Counted from the stretch's first letter, positions 37,601 to 51,480 are shown. The stretch: 64,000 nt of DNA from Heliopora coerulea (GCA_030142905.1 JASJOG010000058.1:1-64000); one strand, 5' to 3'. The notes: generated by a model from the sequence alone, not told the origin. A program made the numbers and translations.

Positions 37601-40600
37601 AATTACGTTGAATATTTGAGGTGAAAAATTGCGACCAAAAAGTAAAGGGGTTAACCTTTGGTTTTTGACGATTTTTCGACCTATTCCCAACTTTCGAAAT
37701 AAGGTCAAAATATGATAGTTTGTTGCATAGAAACTAGTTTTGCAGTGATTTGAGTGCTTTTTCGGTGAAATTACGTTGAATATTTGAGGTGAAAAATTGC
37801 GACCAAAAAGTAAAGGGGTTAACCTTTGGTTTTTGACGATTTTTCGACCTATTCCCAACTTTCGAAATAAGGTCAAAATATGATAGTTTGTTGCATAGAA
37901 ACTAGTTTTGCAGTGATTTGAGTGCTTTTTCGGTGAAATTACAATGAATATTTTAGGTGGCAAATTTTGACCAAAAAGTAAAGGGGTTAACCTTTGGTTT
38001 TTGACGAGTTTTCGACCAATTTCCAACTTTCGAAATAAGGTCAAAATATGATAGTTTGTTGCATAGAAACTAGTTTTGCAGTGATTTGAGTGCTTTTTCG
38101 GTGAAATTACGTTGAATATTTGAGGTGAAAAATTGCGACCAAAAAGTAAAGGGGTTAACCTTTGGTTTTTGACGAGTTTTCGACCAATTTCCAACTTTCG
38201 AAATAAGGTCAAAATATGATAGTTTGTTGCATAGAAACTAGTTTTGCAGTGATTTGAGTGCTTTTTCGGTGAAATTACGTTGAATATTTGAGGTGAAAAA
38301 TTGCGACCAAAAAGTAAAGGGGTTAACCTTTGGTTTTTGACGATTTTTCGACCTATTCCCAACTTTCGAAATAAGGTCAAAATATGATAGTTTGTTGCAT
38401 AGAAACTAGTTTTGCAGTGATTTGAGTGCTTTTTCGGTGAAATTACGTTGAATATTTGAGGTGAAAAATTGCGACCAAAAAGTAAAGGGGTTAACCTTTG
38501 GTTTTTGACGATTTTTCGACCTATTCCCAACTTTCGAAATAAGGTCAAAATATGATAGTTTGTTGCATAGAAACTAGTTTTGCAGTGATTTGAGTGCTTT
38601 TTCGGTGAAATTACGTTGAATATTTGAGGTGAAAAATTGCGACCAAAAAGTAAAGGGGTTAACCTTTGGTTTTTGACGATTTTTCGACCTATTCCCAACT
38701 TTCGAAATAAGGTCAAAATATGATAGTTTGTTGCATAGAAACTAGTTTTGCAGTGATTTGAGTGCTTTTTCGGTGAAATTACAATGAATATTTTAGGTGG
38801 CAAATTTTGACCAAAAAGTAAAGGGGTTAACCTTTGGTTTTTGACGAGTTTTCGACCAATTTCCAACTTTCGAAATAAGGTCAAAATATGATAGTTTGTT
38901 GCATAGAAACTAGTTTTGCAGTGATTTGAGTGCTTTTTCGGTGAAATTACGTTGAATATTTGAGGTGAAAAATTGCGACCAAAAAGTAAAGGGGTTAACC
39001 TTTGGTTTTTGACGATTTTTCGACCAATTTCCAACTTTCGAAATAAGGTCAAAATATGATAGTTTGTTGCATAGAAACTAGTTTTGCAGTGATTTGAGTG
39101 CTTTTTCGGTGAAATTACGTTGAATATTTGAGGTGAAAAATTGCGACCAAAAAGTAAAGGGGTTAACCTTTGGTTTTTGACGATTTTTCGACCTATTCCC
39201 AACTTTCGAAATAAGGTCAAAATATGATAGTTTGTTGCATAGAAACTAGTTTTGCAGTGATTTGAGTGCTTTTTCGGTGAAATTACAATGAATATTTTAG
39301 GTGGCAAATTTTGACCAAAAAGTAAAGGGGTTAACCTTTGGTTTTTGACGATTTTTCGACCAATTTCCAACTTTCGAAATAAGGTCAAAATATGATAGTT
39401 TGTTGCATAGAAACTAGTTTTGCAGTGATTTGAGTGCTTTTTCGGTGAAATTACGTTGAATATTTGAGGTGAAAAATTGCGACGAAAAAGTAAAGGGGTT
39501 AACCTTTGGTTTTTGACGATTTTTCGACCTATTCCCAACTTTCGAAATAAGGTCAAAATATGATAGTTTGTTGCATAGAAACTAGTTTTGCAGTGATTTG
39601 AGTGCTTTTTCGGTGAAATTACGTTGAATATTTGAGGTGAAAAATTGCGACCAAAAAGTAAAGGGGTTAACCTTTGGTTTTTGACGATTTTTCGACCAAT
39701 TTCCAACTTTCGAAATAAGGTCAAAATATGATAGTTTGTTGCATAGAAACTAGTTTTGCAGTGATTTGAGTGCTTTTTCGGTGAAATTACGTTGAATATT
39801 TGAGGTGAAAAATTGCGACCAAAAAGTAAAGGGGTTAACCTTTGGTTTTTGACGATTTTTCGACCTATTCCCAACTTTCGAAATAAGGTCAAAATATGAT
39901 AGTTTGTTGCATAGAAACTAGTTTTGCAGTGATTTGAGTGCTTTTTCGGTGAAATTACAATGAATATTTTAGGTGGCAAATTTTGACCAAAAAGTAAAGG
40001 GGTTAACCTTTGGTTTTTGACGATTTTTCGACCAATTTCCAACTTTCGAAATAAGGTCAAAATATGATAGTTTGTTGCATAGAAACTAGTTTTGCAGTGA
40101 TTTGAGTGCTTTTTCGGTGAAATTACGTTGAATATTTGAGGTGAAAAATTGCGACCAAAAAGTAAAGGGGTTAACCTTTGGTTTTTGACGAGTTTTCGAC
40201 CAATTTCCAACTTTCGAAATAAGGTCAAAATATGATAGTTTGTTGCATAGAAACTAGTTTTGCAGTGATTTGAGTGCTTTTTCGGTGAAATTACGTTGAA
40301 TATTTGAGGTGAAAAATTGGACCAAAAAGTAAAGGGGTTAACCTTTGGTTTTTGACGATTTTTCGACCTATTCCCAACTTTCGAAATAAGGTCAAAATAT
40401 GATAGTTTGTTGCATAGAAACTAGTTTTGCAGTGATTTGAGTGCTTTTTCGGTGAAATTACGTTGAATATTTGAGGTGAAAAATTGCGACCAAAAAGTAA
40501 AGGGGTTAACCTTTGGTTTTTGACGATTTTTCGACCTATTCCCAACTTTCGAAATAAGGTCAAAATATGATAGTTTGTTGCATAGAAACTAGTTTTGCAG

Positions 40601-43600
40601 TGATTTGAGTGCTTTTTCGGTGAAATTACGTTGAATATTTGAGGTGAAAAATTGCGACCAAAAAGTAAAGGGGTTAACCTTTGGTTTTTGACGATTTTTC
40701 GACCTATTCCCAACTTTCGAAATAAGGTCAAAATATGATAGTTTGTTGCATAGAAACTAGTTTTGCAGTGATTTGAGTGCTTTTTCGGTGAAATTACAAT
40801 GAATATTTTAGGTGGCAAATTTTGACCAAAAAGTAAAGGGGTTAACCTTTGGTTTTTGACGAGTTTTCGACCAATTTCCAACTTTCGAAATAAGGTCAAA
40901 ATATGATAGTTTGTTGCATAGAAACTAGTTTTGCAGTGATTTGAGTGCTTTTTCGGTGAAATTACGTTGAATATTTGAGGTGAAAAATTGCGACCAAAAA
41001 GTAAAGGGGTTAACCTTTGGTTTTTGACGATTTTTCGACCAATTTCCAACTTTCGAAATAAGGTCAAAATATGATAGTTTGTTGCATAGAAACTAGTTTT
41101 GCAGTGATTTGAGTGCTTTTTCGGTGAAATTACGTTGAATATTTGAGGTGAAAAATTGCGACCAAAAAGTAAAGGGGTTAACCTTTGGTTTTTGACGATT
41201 TTTCGACCAATTTCCAACTTTCGAAATAAGGTCAAAATATGATAGTTTGTTGCATAGAAACTAGTTTTGCAGTGATTTGAGTGCTTTTTCGGTGAAATTA
41301 CGTTGAATATTTGAGGTGAAAAATTGCGACCAAAAAGTAAAGGGGTTAACCTTTGGTTTTTGACGATTTTTCGACCTATTCCCAACTTTCGAAATAAGGT
41401 CAAAATATGATAGTTTGTTGCATAGAAACTAGTTTTGCAGTGATTTGAGTGCTTTTTCGGTGAAATTACGTTGAATATTTGAGGTGAAAAATTGCGACCA
41501 AAAAGTAAAGGGGTTAACCTTTGGTTTTTGACGATTTTTCGACCTATTCCCAACTTTCGAAATAAGGTCAAAATATGATAGTTTGTTGCATAGAAACTAG
41601 TTTTGCAGTGATTTGAGTGCTTTTTCGGTGAAATTACAATGAATATTTTAGGTGGCAAATTTTGACCAAAAAGTAAAGGGGTTAACCTTTGGTTTTTGAC
41701 GAGTTTTCGACCAATTTCCAACTTTCGAAATAAGGTCAAAATATGATAGTTTGTTGCATAGAAACTAGTTTTGCAGTGATTTGAGTGCTTTTTCGGTGAA
41801 ATTACGTTGAATATTTGAGGTGAAAAATTGGACGAAAAAGTAAAGGGGTTAACCTTTGGTTTTTGACGATTTTTCGACCTATTCCCAACTTTCGAAATAA
41901 GGTCAAAATATGATAGTTTGTTGCATAGAAACTAGTTTTGCAGTGATTTGAGTGCTTTTTCGGTGAAATTACGTTGAATATTTGAGGTGAAAAATTGCGA
42001 CCAAAAAGTAAAGGGGTTAACCTTTGGTTTTTGACGATTTTTCGACCTATTCCCAACTTTCGAAATAAGGTCAAAATATGATAGTTTGTTGCATAGAAAC
42101 TAGTTTTGCAGTGATTTGAGTTCTTTTTCGGTGAAATTACGTTGAATATTTGAGGTGAAAAATTGCGACCAAAAAGTAAAGGGGTTAACCTTTGGTTTTT
42201 GACGATTTTTCGACCTATTCCCAACTTTCGAAATAAGGTCAAAATATGATAGTTTGTTGCATAGAAACTAGTTTTGCAGTGATTTGAGTGCTTTTTCGGT
42301 GAAATTACAATGAATATTTTAGGTGGCAAATTTTGACCAAAAAGTAAAGGGGTTAACCTTTGGTTTTTGACGATTTTTCGACCAATTTCCAACTTTCGAA
42401 ATAAGGTCAAAATATGATAGTTTGTTGCATAGAAACTAGTTTTGCAGTGATTTGAGTGCTTTTTCGGTGAAATTACGTTGAATATTTGAGGTGAAAAATT
42501 GCGACCAAAAAGTAAAGGGGTTAACCTTTGGTTTTTGACGATTTTTCGACCTATTCCCAACTTTCGAAATAAGGTCAAAATATGATAGTTTGTTGCATAG
42601 AAACTAGTTTTGCAGTGATTTGAGTGCTTTTTCGGTGAAATTACGTTGAATATTTGAGGTGAAAAATTGCGACCAAAAAGTAAAGGGGTTAACCTTTGGT
42701 TTTTGACGATTTTTCGACCAATTTCCAACTTTCGAAATAAGGTCAAAATATGATAGTTTGTTGCATAGAAACTAGTTTTGCAGTGATTTGAGTGCTTTTT
42801 CGGTGAAATTACGTTGAATATTTGAGGTGAAAAATTGCGACCAAAAAGTAAAGGGGTTAACCTTTGGTTTTTGACGATTTTTCGACCTATTCCCAACTTT
42901 CGAAATAAGGTCAAAATATGATAGTTTGTTGCATAGAAACTAGTTTTGCAGTGATTTGAGTGCTTTTTCGGTGAAATTACAATGAATATTTTAGGTGGCA
43001 AATTTTGACCAAAAAGTAAAGGGGTTAACCTTTGGTTTTTGACGAGTTTTCGACCAATTTCCAACTTTCGAAATAAGGTCAAAATATGATAGTTTGTTGC
43101 ATAGAAACTAGTTTTGCAGTGATTTGAGTGCTTTTTCGGTGAAATTACGTTGAATATTTGAGGTGAAAAATTGGACGAAAAAGTAAAGGGGTTAACCTTT
43201 GGTTTTTGACGAGTTTTCGACCAATTTCCAACTTTCGAAATAAGGTCAAAATATGATAGTTTGTTGCATAGAAACTAGTTTTGCAGTGATTTGAGTGCTT
43301 TTTCGGTGAAATTACGTTGAATATTTGAGGTGAAAAATTGCGACCAAAAAGTAAAGGGGTTAACCTTTGGTTTTTGACGATTTTTCGACCAATTTCCAAC
43401 TTTCGAAATAAGGTCAAAATATGATAGTTTGTTGCATAGAAACTAGTTTTGCAGTGATTTGAGTGCTTTTTCGGTGAAATTACGTTGAATATTTGAGGTG
43501 AAAAATTGCGACCAAAAAGTAAAGGGGTTAACCTTTGGTTTTTGACGATTTTTCGACCTATTCCCAACTTTCGAAATAAGGTCAAAATATGATAGTTTGT

Positions 43601-46600
43601 TGCATAGAAACTAGTTTTGCAGTGATTTGAGTGCTTTTTCGGTGAAATTACAATGAATATTTTAGGTGGCAAATTTTGACCAAAAAGTAAAGGGGTTAAC
43701 CTTTGGTTTTTGACGATTTTTCGACCAATTTCCAACTTTCGAAATAAGGTCAAAATATGATAGTTTGTTGCATAGAAACTAGTTTTGCAGTGATTTGAGT
43801 GCTTTTTCGGTGAAATTACGTTGAATATTTTAGGTGGAAAAATTGGACGAAAAAGTAAAGGGGTTAACCTTTGGTTTTTGACGAGTTTTCGACCAATTTC
43901 CAACTTTCGAAATAAGGTCAAAATATGATAGTTTGTTGCATAGAAACTAGTTTTGCAGTGATTTGAGTGCTTTTTCGGTGAAATTACGTTGAATATTTGA
44001 GGTGAAAAATTGCGACAAAAAGTAAAGGGGTTAACCTTTGGTTTTTGACGATTTTTCGACCTATTCCCAACTTTCGAAATAAGGTCAAAATATGATAGTT
44101 TGTTGCATAGAAACTAGTTTTGCAGTGATTTGAGTGCTTTTTCGGTGAAATTACGTTGAATATTTGAGGTGAAAAATTGCGACCAAAAAGTAAAGGGGTT
44201 AACCTTTGGTTTTTGACGATTTTTCGACCAATTTCCAACTTTCGAAATAAGGTCAAAATATGAAAGTTTGTTGCATAGAAACTAGTTTTGCAGTGATTTG
44301 AGTGCTTTTTCGGTGAAATTACGTTGAATATTTTAGGTGGAAAAATTGGACCAAAAAGTAAAGGGGTTAACCTTTGGTTTTTGACGATTTTTCGACCTAT
44401 TCCCAACTTTCGAAATAAGGTCAAAATATGATAGTTTGTTGCATAGAAACTAGTTTTGCAGTGATTTGAGTGCTTTTTCGGTGAAATTACAATGAATATT
44501 TTAGGTGGCAAATTTTGACCAAAAAGTAAAGGGGTTAACCTTTGGTTTTTGACGAGTTTTCGACCAATTTCCAACTTTCGAAATAAGGTCAAAATATGAT
44601 AGTTTGTTGCATAGAAACTAGTTTTGCAGTGATTTGAGTGCTTTTTCGGTGAAATTACGTTGAATATTTGAGGTGAAAAATTGCGACCAAAAAGTAAAGG
44701 GGTTAACCTTTGGTTTTTGACGATTTTTCGACCAATTTCCAACTTTCGAAATAAGGTCAAAATATGATAGTTTGTTGCATAGAAACTAGTTTTGCAGTGA
44801 TTTGAGTGCTTTTTCGGTGAAATTACGTTGAATATTTGAGGTGAAAAATTGCGACCAAAAAGTAAAGGGGTTAACCTTTGGTTTTTGACGATTTTTCGAC
44901 CAATTTCCAACTTTCGAAATAAGGTCAAAATATGATAGTTTGTTGCATAGAAACTAGTTTTGCAGTGATTTGAGTGCTTTTTCGGTGAAATTACGTTGAA
45001 TATTTGAGGTGAAAAATTGCGACCAAAAAGTAAAGGGGTTAACCTTTGGTTTTTGACGATTTTTCGACCTATTCCCAACTTTCGAAATAAGGTCAAAATA
45101 TGATAGTTTGTTGCATAGAAACTAGTTTTGCAGTGATTTGAGTGCTTTTTCGGTGAAATTACGTTGAATATTTGAGGTGAAAAATTGCGACCAAAAAGTA
45201 AAGGGGTTAACCTTTGGTTTTTGACGATTTTTCGACCAATTTCCAACTTTCGAAATAAGGTCAAAATATGATAGTTTGTTGCATAGAAACTAGTTTTGCA
45301 GTGATTTGAGTGCTTTTTCGGTGAAATTACAATGAATATTTTAGGTGGCAAATTTTGACCAAAAAGTAAAGGGGTTAACCTTTGGTTTTTGACGATTTTT
45401 CGACCAATTTCCAACTTTCGAAATAAGGTCAAAATATGATAGTTTGTTGCATAGAAACTAGTTTTGCAGTGATTTGAGTGCTTTTTCGGTGAAATTACGT
45501 TGAATATTTTAGGTGGAAAAATTGGACCAAAAAGTAAAGGGGTTAACCTTTGGTTTTTGACGATTTTTCGACCAATTTCCAACTTTCGAAATAAGGTCAA
45601 AATATGAAAGTTTCTTGCATAGAAACTAGTTTTGCAGTGATTTGAGTGCTTTTTCGGTGAAATTACGTTGAATATTTGAGGTGAAAAATTGCGACCAAAA
45701 AGTAAAGGGGTTAACCTTTGGTTTTTGACGATTTTTCGACCTATTCCCAACTTTCGAAATAAGGTCAAAATATGATAGTTTGTTGCATAGAAACTAGTTT
45801 TGCAGTGATTTGAGTGCTTTTTCGGTGAAATTACAATGAATATTTTAGGTGGCAAATTTTGACCAAAAAGTAAAGGGGTTAACCTTTGGTTTTTGACGAT
45901 TTTTCGACCAATTTCCAACTTTCGAAATAAGGTCAAAATATGATAGTTTGTTGCATAGAAACTAGTTTTGCAGTGATTTGAGTGCTTTTTCGGTGAAATT
46001 ACGTTGAATATTTTAGGTGGAAAAATTGGACCAAAAAGTAAAGGGGTTAACCTTTGGTTTTTGACGATTTTTCGACCAATTTCCAACTTTCGAAATAAGG
46101 TCAAAATATGATAGTTTGTTGCATAGAAACTAGTTTTGCAGTGATTTGAGTGCTTTTTCGGTGAAATTACGTTGAATATTTTAGGTGGAAAAATTGGACC
46201 AAAAAGTAAAGGGGTTAACCTTTGGTTTTTGACGATTTTTCGACCAATTTCCAACTTTCGAAATAAGGTCAAAATATGAAAGTTTATTGCATAGAAACTA
46301 GTTTTGCAGTGATTTGAGTGCTTTTTCGGTGAAATTACGTTGAATATTTGAGGTGAAAAATTGCGACCAAAAAGTAAAGGGGTTAACCTTTGGTTTTTGA
46401 CGATTTTTCGACCTATTCCCAACTTTCGAAATAAGGTCAAAATATGATAGTTTGTTGCATAGAAACTAGTTTTGCAGTGATTTGAGTGCTTTTTCGGTGA
46501 AATTACGTTGAATATTTTAGGTGGAAAAATTGGACCAAAAAGTAAAGGGGTTAACCTTTGGTTTTTGACGATTTTTCGACCAATTTCCAACTTTCGAAAT

Positions 46601-47590
46601 AAGGTCAAAATATGAAAGTTTCTTGCATAGAAACTAGTTTTGCAGTGATTTGAGTGCTTTTTCGGTGAAATTACGTTGAATATTTTAGGTGGAAAAATTG
46701 GACGAAAAAGTAAAGGGGTTAACCTTTGGTTTTTGACGATTTTTCGACCTATTCCCAACTTTCGAAATAAGGTCAAAATATGATAGTTTGTTGCATAGAA
46801 ACTAGTTTTGCAGTGATTTGAGTGCTTTTTCGGTGAAATTACGTTGAATATTTTAGGTGGAAAAATTGGACCAAAAAGTAAAGGGGTTAACCTTTGGTTT
46901 TTGACGATTTTTCGACCAATTTCCAACTTTCGAAATAAGGTCAAAATATGAAAGTTTATTGCATAGAAACTAGTTTTGCAGTGATTTGAGTGCTTTTTCG
47001 GTGAAATTACGTTGAATATTTTAGGTGGAAAAATTGCGACCAAAAAGTAAAGGGGTTAACCTTTGGTTTTTGACGATTTTTCGACCTATTCCCAACTTTC
47101 GAAATAAGGTCAAAATATGATAGTTTGTTGCATAGAAACTAGTTTTGCAGTGATTTGAGTGCTTTTTCGGTGAAATTACGTTGAATATTTTAGGTGGAAA
47201 AATTGGACCAAAAAGTAAAGGGGTTAACCTTTGGTTTTTGACGATTTTTCGACCAATTTCCAACTTTCGAAATAAGGTCAAAATATGAAATTTTGTTTCA
47301 TAGAAACTAGTTTTGCAGTGATTTGAGTGCTTTTTCGGTGAAATTACGTTGAATATTTTAGGTGGAAAAATTGGACCGAAAAAGTAAAGGGGTTAACCTT
47401 TGGTTTTTGACGATTTTTCGACCAATTTCCAACTTTCGAAATAAGGTCAAAATATGAAAGTTTTTTTTGCATAGAAACTAGTTTTGCAGTGATTTGAGTG
47501 GTTTTTCGGTGAAATTATGTTGAAAATTTTTGGTCGAGAAATTGGACCAAAATGTAAAGGGTTAACCTTTAGTTTTTAACGATAATTCTA
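25681..47590 (-). repeat. 168-bp AT-rich satellite array, about 130 monomers
   Basis: This is a head-to-tail array of a 168-bp unit with the landmark 'aaaggggttaacctttgg'. The first degenerate landmark is near 25722 and the last near 47557, 21.83 kb or 130 periods apart. Subtypes differ in the segment after 'gtgaaatta': 'cgttgaatatttgaggtg', 'caatgaatattttaggtggc' and 'cgttgaatattttaggtgg'. They alternate in multi-monomer blocks. Both edges are degenerate. The unit shares no clear homology with the 187-bp satellite. Since 168 is 3 x 56, one minus-strand frame stays open for long stretches; I annotate no protein (see findings). Confidence 0.98.
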
Positions 47591-48357
47591 GCTACTTAAA
47601 AGTTTCGAAATAAGCTGAAAAGATCAAAGTTTCGCCAAAGAATTACGAAAAGGAAAATTTAACCCGAGGGTATTTTATTTCCAGGAATTTTGAAAGTTTT
47701 TGAAGTTGAAACTTACCTGTAGAATACAATTCGACACGAAAGGAGTGTTTCAGTATCGTTTAATACTTAAAGTGGAAAAATTTTAGTAAAATAGTTAAGG
47801 TGGGGTGGTTCATGACGTTTCGGTATTTCATTTGACAAAGAAAAAGGCGGTGCAGAGAGCGAGTCATTTCGCCAGATCCGCTATTTGAAGACCAAAGTAT
47901 CGCCGTCTCTCAATTAGCGAGCGATGGTGGTGCGCGTGCATCTGCGGAATGGAACTTCCAGGAGAGATAATTACAAACTGCCACTGGCATAGCGCCAATC
48001 CAGTAAAAACAAGCAGAAAATTGGGGTATTCAAATTGCGCAAAACCGAATAGGATTCCAAGCCCCGGCAGTGTCAACCTTTCAACTGTTGACAAAACATT
48101 AGATGGCCGTGCGTGATAGTTCAAACAGCAGGCGGAGGCACGTTTGAAAGCAGAACTAATGAAATTCAAAATACGCTGTGTCAACTGGGCGACAGCTGGA
48201 AAACGTTGAAATGAAACGCAGAGGAGACGTATGTGATGACCATGCGAAGTCACATTACAATTCAGGCTACAGTTAAAAACCTTGGGTGGGTTTTGAAAAA
48301 CCATGGTTGCTGGTCAAAAAGAATTCGAGTGTCCTTGTGCTGTGATTGCAACACGAT

Positions 48358-48555
48358 TGACGTCATTTGAAACCAGAAAAAACCCCAGTCCAAACATGAG
48401 GGGCAGCCGAGTGTTTTCAATTACTTTTCCAGGTCAAATGGCGTCGTGTGTATCACAGAACAGATACGAAATCTACTTTCTATAAAACCAAGTTTTATGG
48501 AGTTTTCGTGACGTCATCTGTCTCAGTACTTTGATACAAAATGAAAATGACGTCA
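48358..48555. promoter_or_regulatory. Cluster of three CRE octamers (TGACGTCA)
   Basis: Perfect palindromic CRE octamers lie at 48358-48365, 48509-48516 and 48548-48555. A TATAAAA sequence sits between the first two, at 48481-48487. CREB/ATF family proteins bind this octamer in animals. No gene start is visible beside the cluster, so a regulatory role is inference. Confidence 0.35.
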
Positions 48556-48944
48556 GCCGTGTCTCTGTATTCAGTAAAAGAGGCTTGTCCAACCACAGCG
48601 TACGTAGGTCAAATGACACAGACAAAAACAAAAACACACCCAGCCACCCATACCCAAACATTGTACTGCAAGAGCAAATATCAAGTATTCTGATGCTCGT
48701 CAAGACTTTCTAAACTGAAGAGAATTCGCGCGTAACATAGGCATGAAATTGAGACAACCAGCATTTCGGACAATTGGCGCAAAGAGAAAAAAACGCTTCA
48801 CACTGTTTCAACAAGCAAGGGATTTTACGAAGCAGATACGAAAAATACACTTAGGTGATTTTAACAAACATCAAAAAATTTAGACATTGCATTAAATGCT
48901 AAAGCAAACCTTTATGGTTTGCTGTAGCATTCCACTGTTTCAGG

Positions 48945-49065
48945 CTAACAGCAATTTGAAACGGTGGACGACACCGATTGACTGCAGCCAAACGTTTTTC
49001 AAGTTTCCAAAGCAATGAAATAATCATATTAATCACCTGTACTTGTAAAACCTCTCGTTTCAACC
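48945..49065 (+). repeat. Diverged dispersed-repeat copy
   Basis: The stretch 'gactgcagccaaacgtttttcaagtttccaaa...atcatattaat...tgtaaaacctc' aligns by eye with 52325-52415 and 54205-54290. It is a partial, degenerate copy of the same interspersed family. Confidence 0.6.
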
Positions 49066-50675
49066 AGTTCATCAACCCGTAGACACCCTCAATATTGATC
49101 TAACCATCACACGTCGTTCTTTCAGACGGGAGCTCTCCCTCTAATGGGTTGAATTATTGGGCGTTGGCCAGAGTAAGATAATGGAAGTCTTACCCCGCCG
49201 GGAAAACAGTTAAGCGAGACTCAACGGACTGGGACGCGTTTTAATGCCTCACAGTCCATACCAACTACAAAACAGCGATTTACGTCTGGCTTTCATATCA
49301 GACTACAACTCAAACACTGAACCAGTCACGATTATGAGCGCTTAACACTAAAGACTTAGACTTACAAACGATGGATCCACGTTAATATCCGCAAACTTCC
49401 CTGCAAGACTCACCCCCGCCCACTGTGAAGCAAACAAACCAAACCAGATTAACAGGTGAACCAGACGAACACTTCCCAACTTCAATCTTAGGATGATCGC
49501 CGCTCATTCCGTCGAAATGTCAGTTATTAATAGTCTTTCTTAAACGCTGTTTCGAGCAGGCGAATTTTATCGCTTGCATCGAGACTTCTTTAGATATATT
49601 CGATAGTTTTCTCATTATATACTCTGGAAGTCTACGTCAAAAGAAAAATTCGCTTCGCACGACAAAATTGGCTTGCTGGAAAACCTTCAATCTATAACAA
49701 CTTGGGCAATCAACAATGCCGTGGCCAGGAGAGTACCTGGGAGGCCTGTAACTGCACACATTTTAGTGAACTAACAACGTTATTATTCGAAATATTGAAC
49801 GAAACACCTTAACTATCGGGAGTGGTGCAGAGACATTCGTTGATGCAAAATGACAAAACCCCCTCTGCCATTACCATCTCGTTGCCAGGCGCTTGCATGC
49901 GACAGATCACGTGGAATATGTATCCATAACGTAAAGTAATAGCAGGTTCCCCTTATTACGTCAGAATACAACTACCAGAATACTTTGCGGTTTCATGCAA
50001 ACGATGAATTCCCAGGGCGAATGTAAAGACAGTTACTCATATTAATTACAAACAAGATCTCCAAAGGCATTCTGGTAGTTCTGTTGAGATGTGTAAAGTG
50101 AACTGGCCATGGTGGGTCTATAGACCCCTTGAACATGACCTCAATACGGTCCACCAGCCGGACAACTTCAAAGTTCGGATGTTCAACCGAGCGAATAATC
50201 GATGAAAATTCTATTGTCTAGAAGCATTTTTCCTCCAGCAAAGGGGCTATACTACCATTTCAGAAAGCAGACGCAAGTGCAAAAATACGTGTCACAATTT
50301 CGAAAGTTCTGAGGTTTCAAGGGCACAATAGGGATTTTGCAATGAGGACCAAAACATTTCGAAGACACTTTCAACATACACCGACGAAAAAGACACCAAA
50401 CACCATACTACAGTAAACCTGTACAGCTGGGACCCACGAGGCGTCAAATCCGAGACATATAACAGTGACATGCCGCACGGACAAATTCCACCACGCGCAC
50501 TTGTGGCATGAATTCAAGTTGATTTAAACTCCTCGCGACATTTCCATCCGTGTGAACAGTTCATGCGACAAGTTTCATCGACAAAGTCCTAGGACAGCCA
50601 ACCACTGAGTGTCATTTAATTTCCAGAAATACCCCCACTCACCCCCTCCTCCCATGGGTAATCACTAATTAAAAC

Positions 50676-51480
50676 TTAAGGTGGTCCTCCACGCGAATTT
50701 TTAAAAAGCTTAGAGTAGCCTGAAACAAATTATTTATACTTTGGTCACAAAGACATTGATAAAGTGTGTGCAACAACATAGCTATTGAGTCATGTGTTGC
50801 CATGGCAAGCAAGATACAGACCCCAACGGTGATTTAAGTTGTCTCTTAAAAAAGATAGCTTGCCAAAAAATGGCTAAAAAATCAAGTAAATCTTTTTTAT
50901 GCATTCAGTAAAGGGAAACCTAAAAATATTTTATTAATTTGCCTTTTTCACCAAAAGAAAATGACAACATCTCTTTATCACCATGATGGGGTGCTTCATA
51001 TTAGATTAATTCATCACCTGTTTATAGGATAGACAAAGTTTTAGGCTCAGGAACAAGGGAAGATACTTGTTATGAAAAATTCAAAATTTCAGGTCATTTC
51101 ATTAAATACCTGTTGAGTTATCTTTTTTAAAAGACCTCCAGAAGGCCAAAAATGCTACTTTGAGAAAATTGATGTCATAGAACTTATATAACATACAAAT
51201 CAGCAATTATACAAGTATAATAACTTTAGCAAGCCTGGAAAAATGTTAGTAGTTAAAATGCACCAGATGCATATATGTTTCTCCTTCTTTAGTTTCTCCT
51301 TCTTTAGCTTGATCCAAGAAGGGTATTTTAGGACAGCAATGCGTTGCTAATGCCATTGCTAAGACAAAAAATCTTATCTTGTCTCACTAAATCACTAAAA
51401 AATAGCACTTAAGGTAACAATGCATCAAACAAAAGCTAATGAACTAAGAAATTCAAATTTGGTGTGGAGGACTACCTTAA
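50676..51480. mobile_element. TTAA-flanked non-autonomous terminal-inverted-repeat element (805 bp)
   Basis: The left end reads TTAA-GGTGGTCCTCCAC and the right end, reverse complemented, TTAA-GGTAGTCCTCCAC. This gives 13-bp terminal inverted repeats with one mismatch, bounded on both sides by TTAA. A TTAA target duplication is characteristic of piggyBac-type transposons, so this may be a piggyBac-related MITE. The interior is AT-rich and has no transposase frame. Membership of a named family is inference. Confidence 0.7.

Larger units (their letters stand above)
47591..50675. other. Unassigned intergenic DNA
   Basis: No gene is supported here. A 146-codon minus-strand frame at 47864-48304 has no recognisable domain, start context or splice sites. 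A segment at about 48945-49065 is a diverged copy of the dispersed repeat seen again at 51.7-54.3 kb. A perfect palindrome GGGTCTATAGACCC lies at 50114-50127. I saw no tRNA, 5S or snRNA signature. Confidence 0.6.

Noticed and set aside
47864..48304. 146-codon open frame on the minus strand
   Set aside because: No recognisable domain, compositional signal or splice context; it could be a chance frame.
49070..49330. Possible small structured RNA gene with short hairpins (gtaaga...tcttac, ggactg...cagtcc)
   Set aside because: No match to tRNA, 5S or spliceosomal RNA features that I know, and no promoter elements were recognised.
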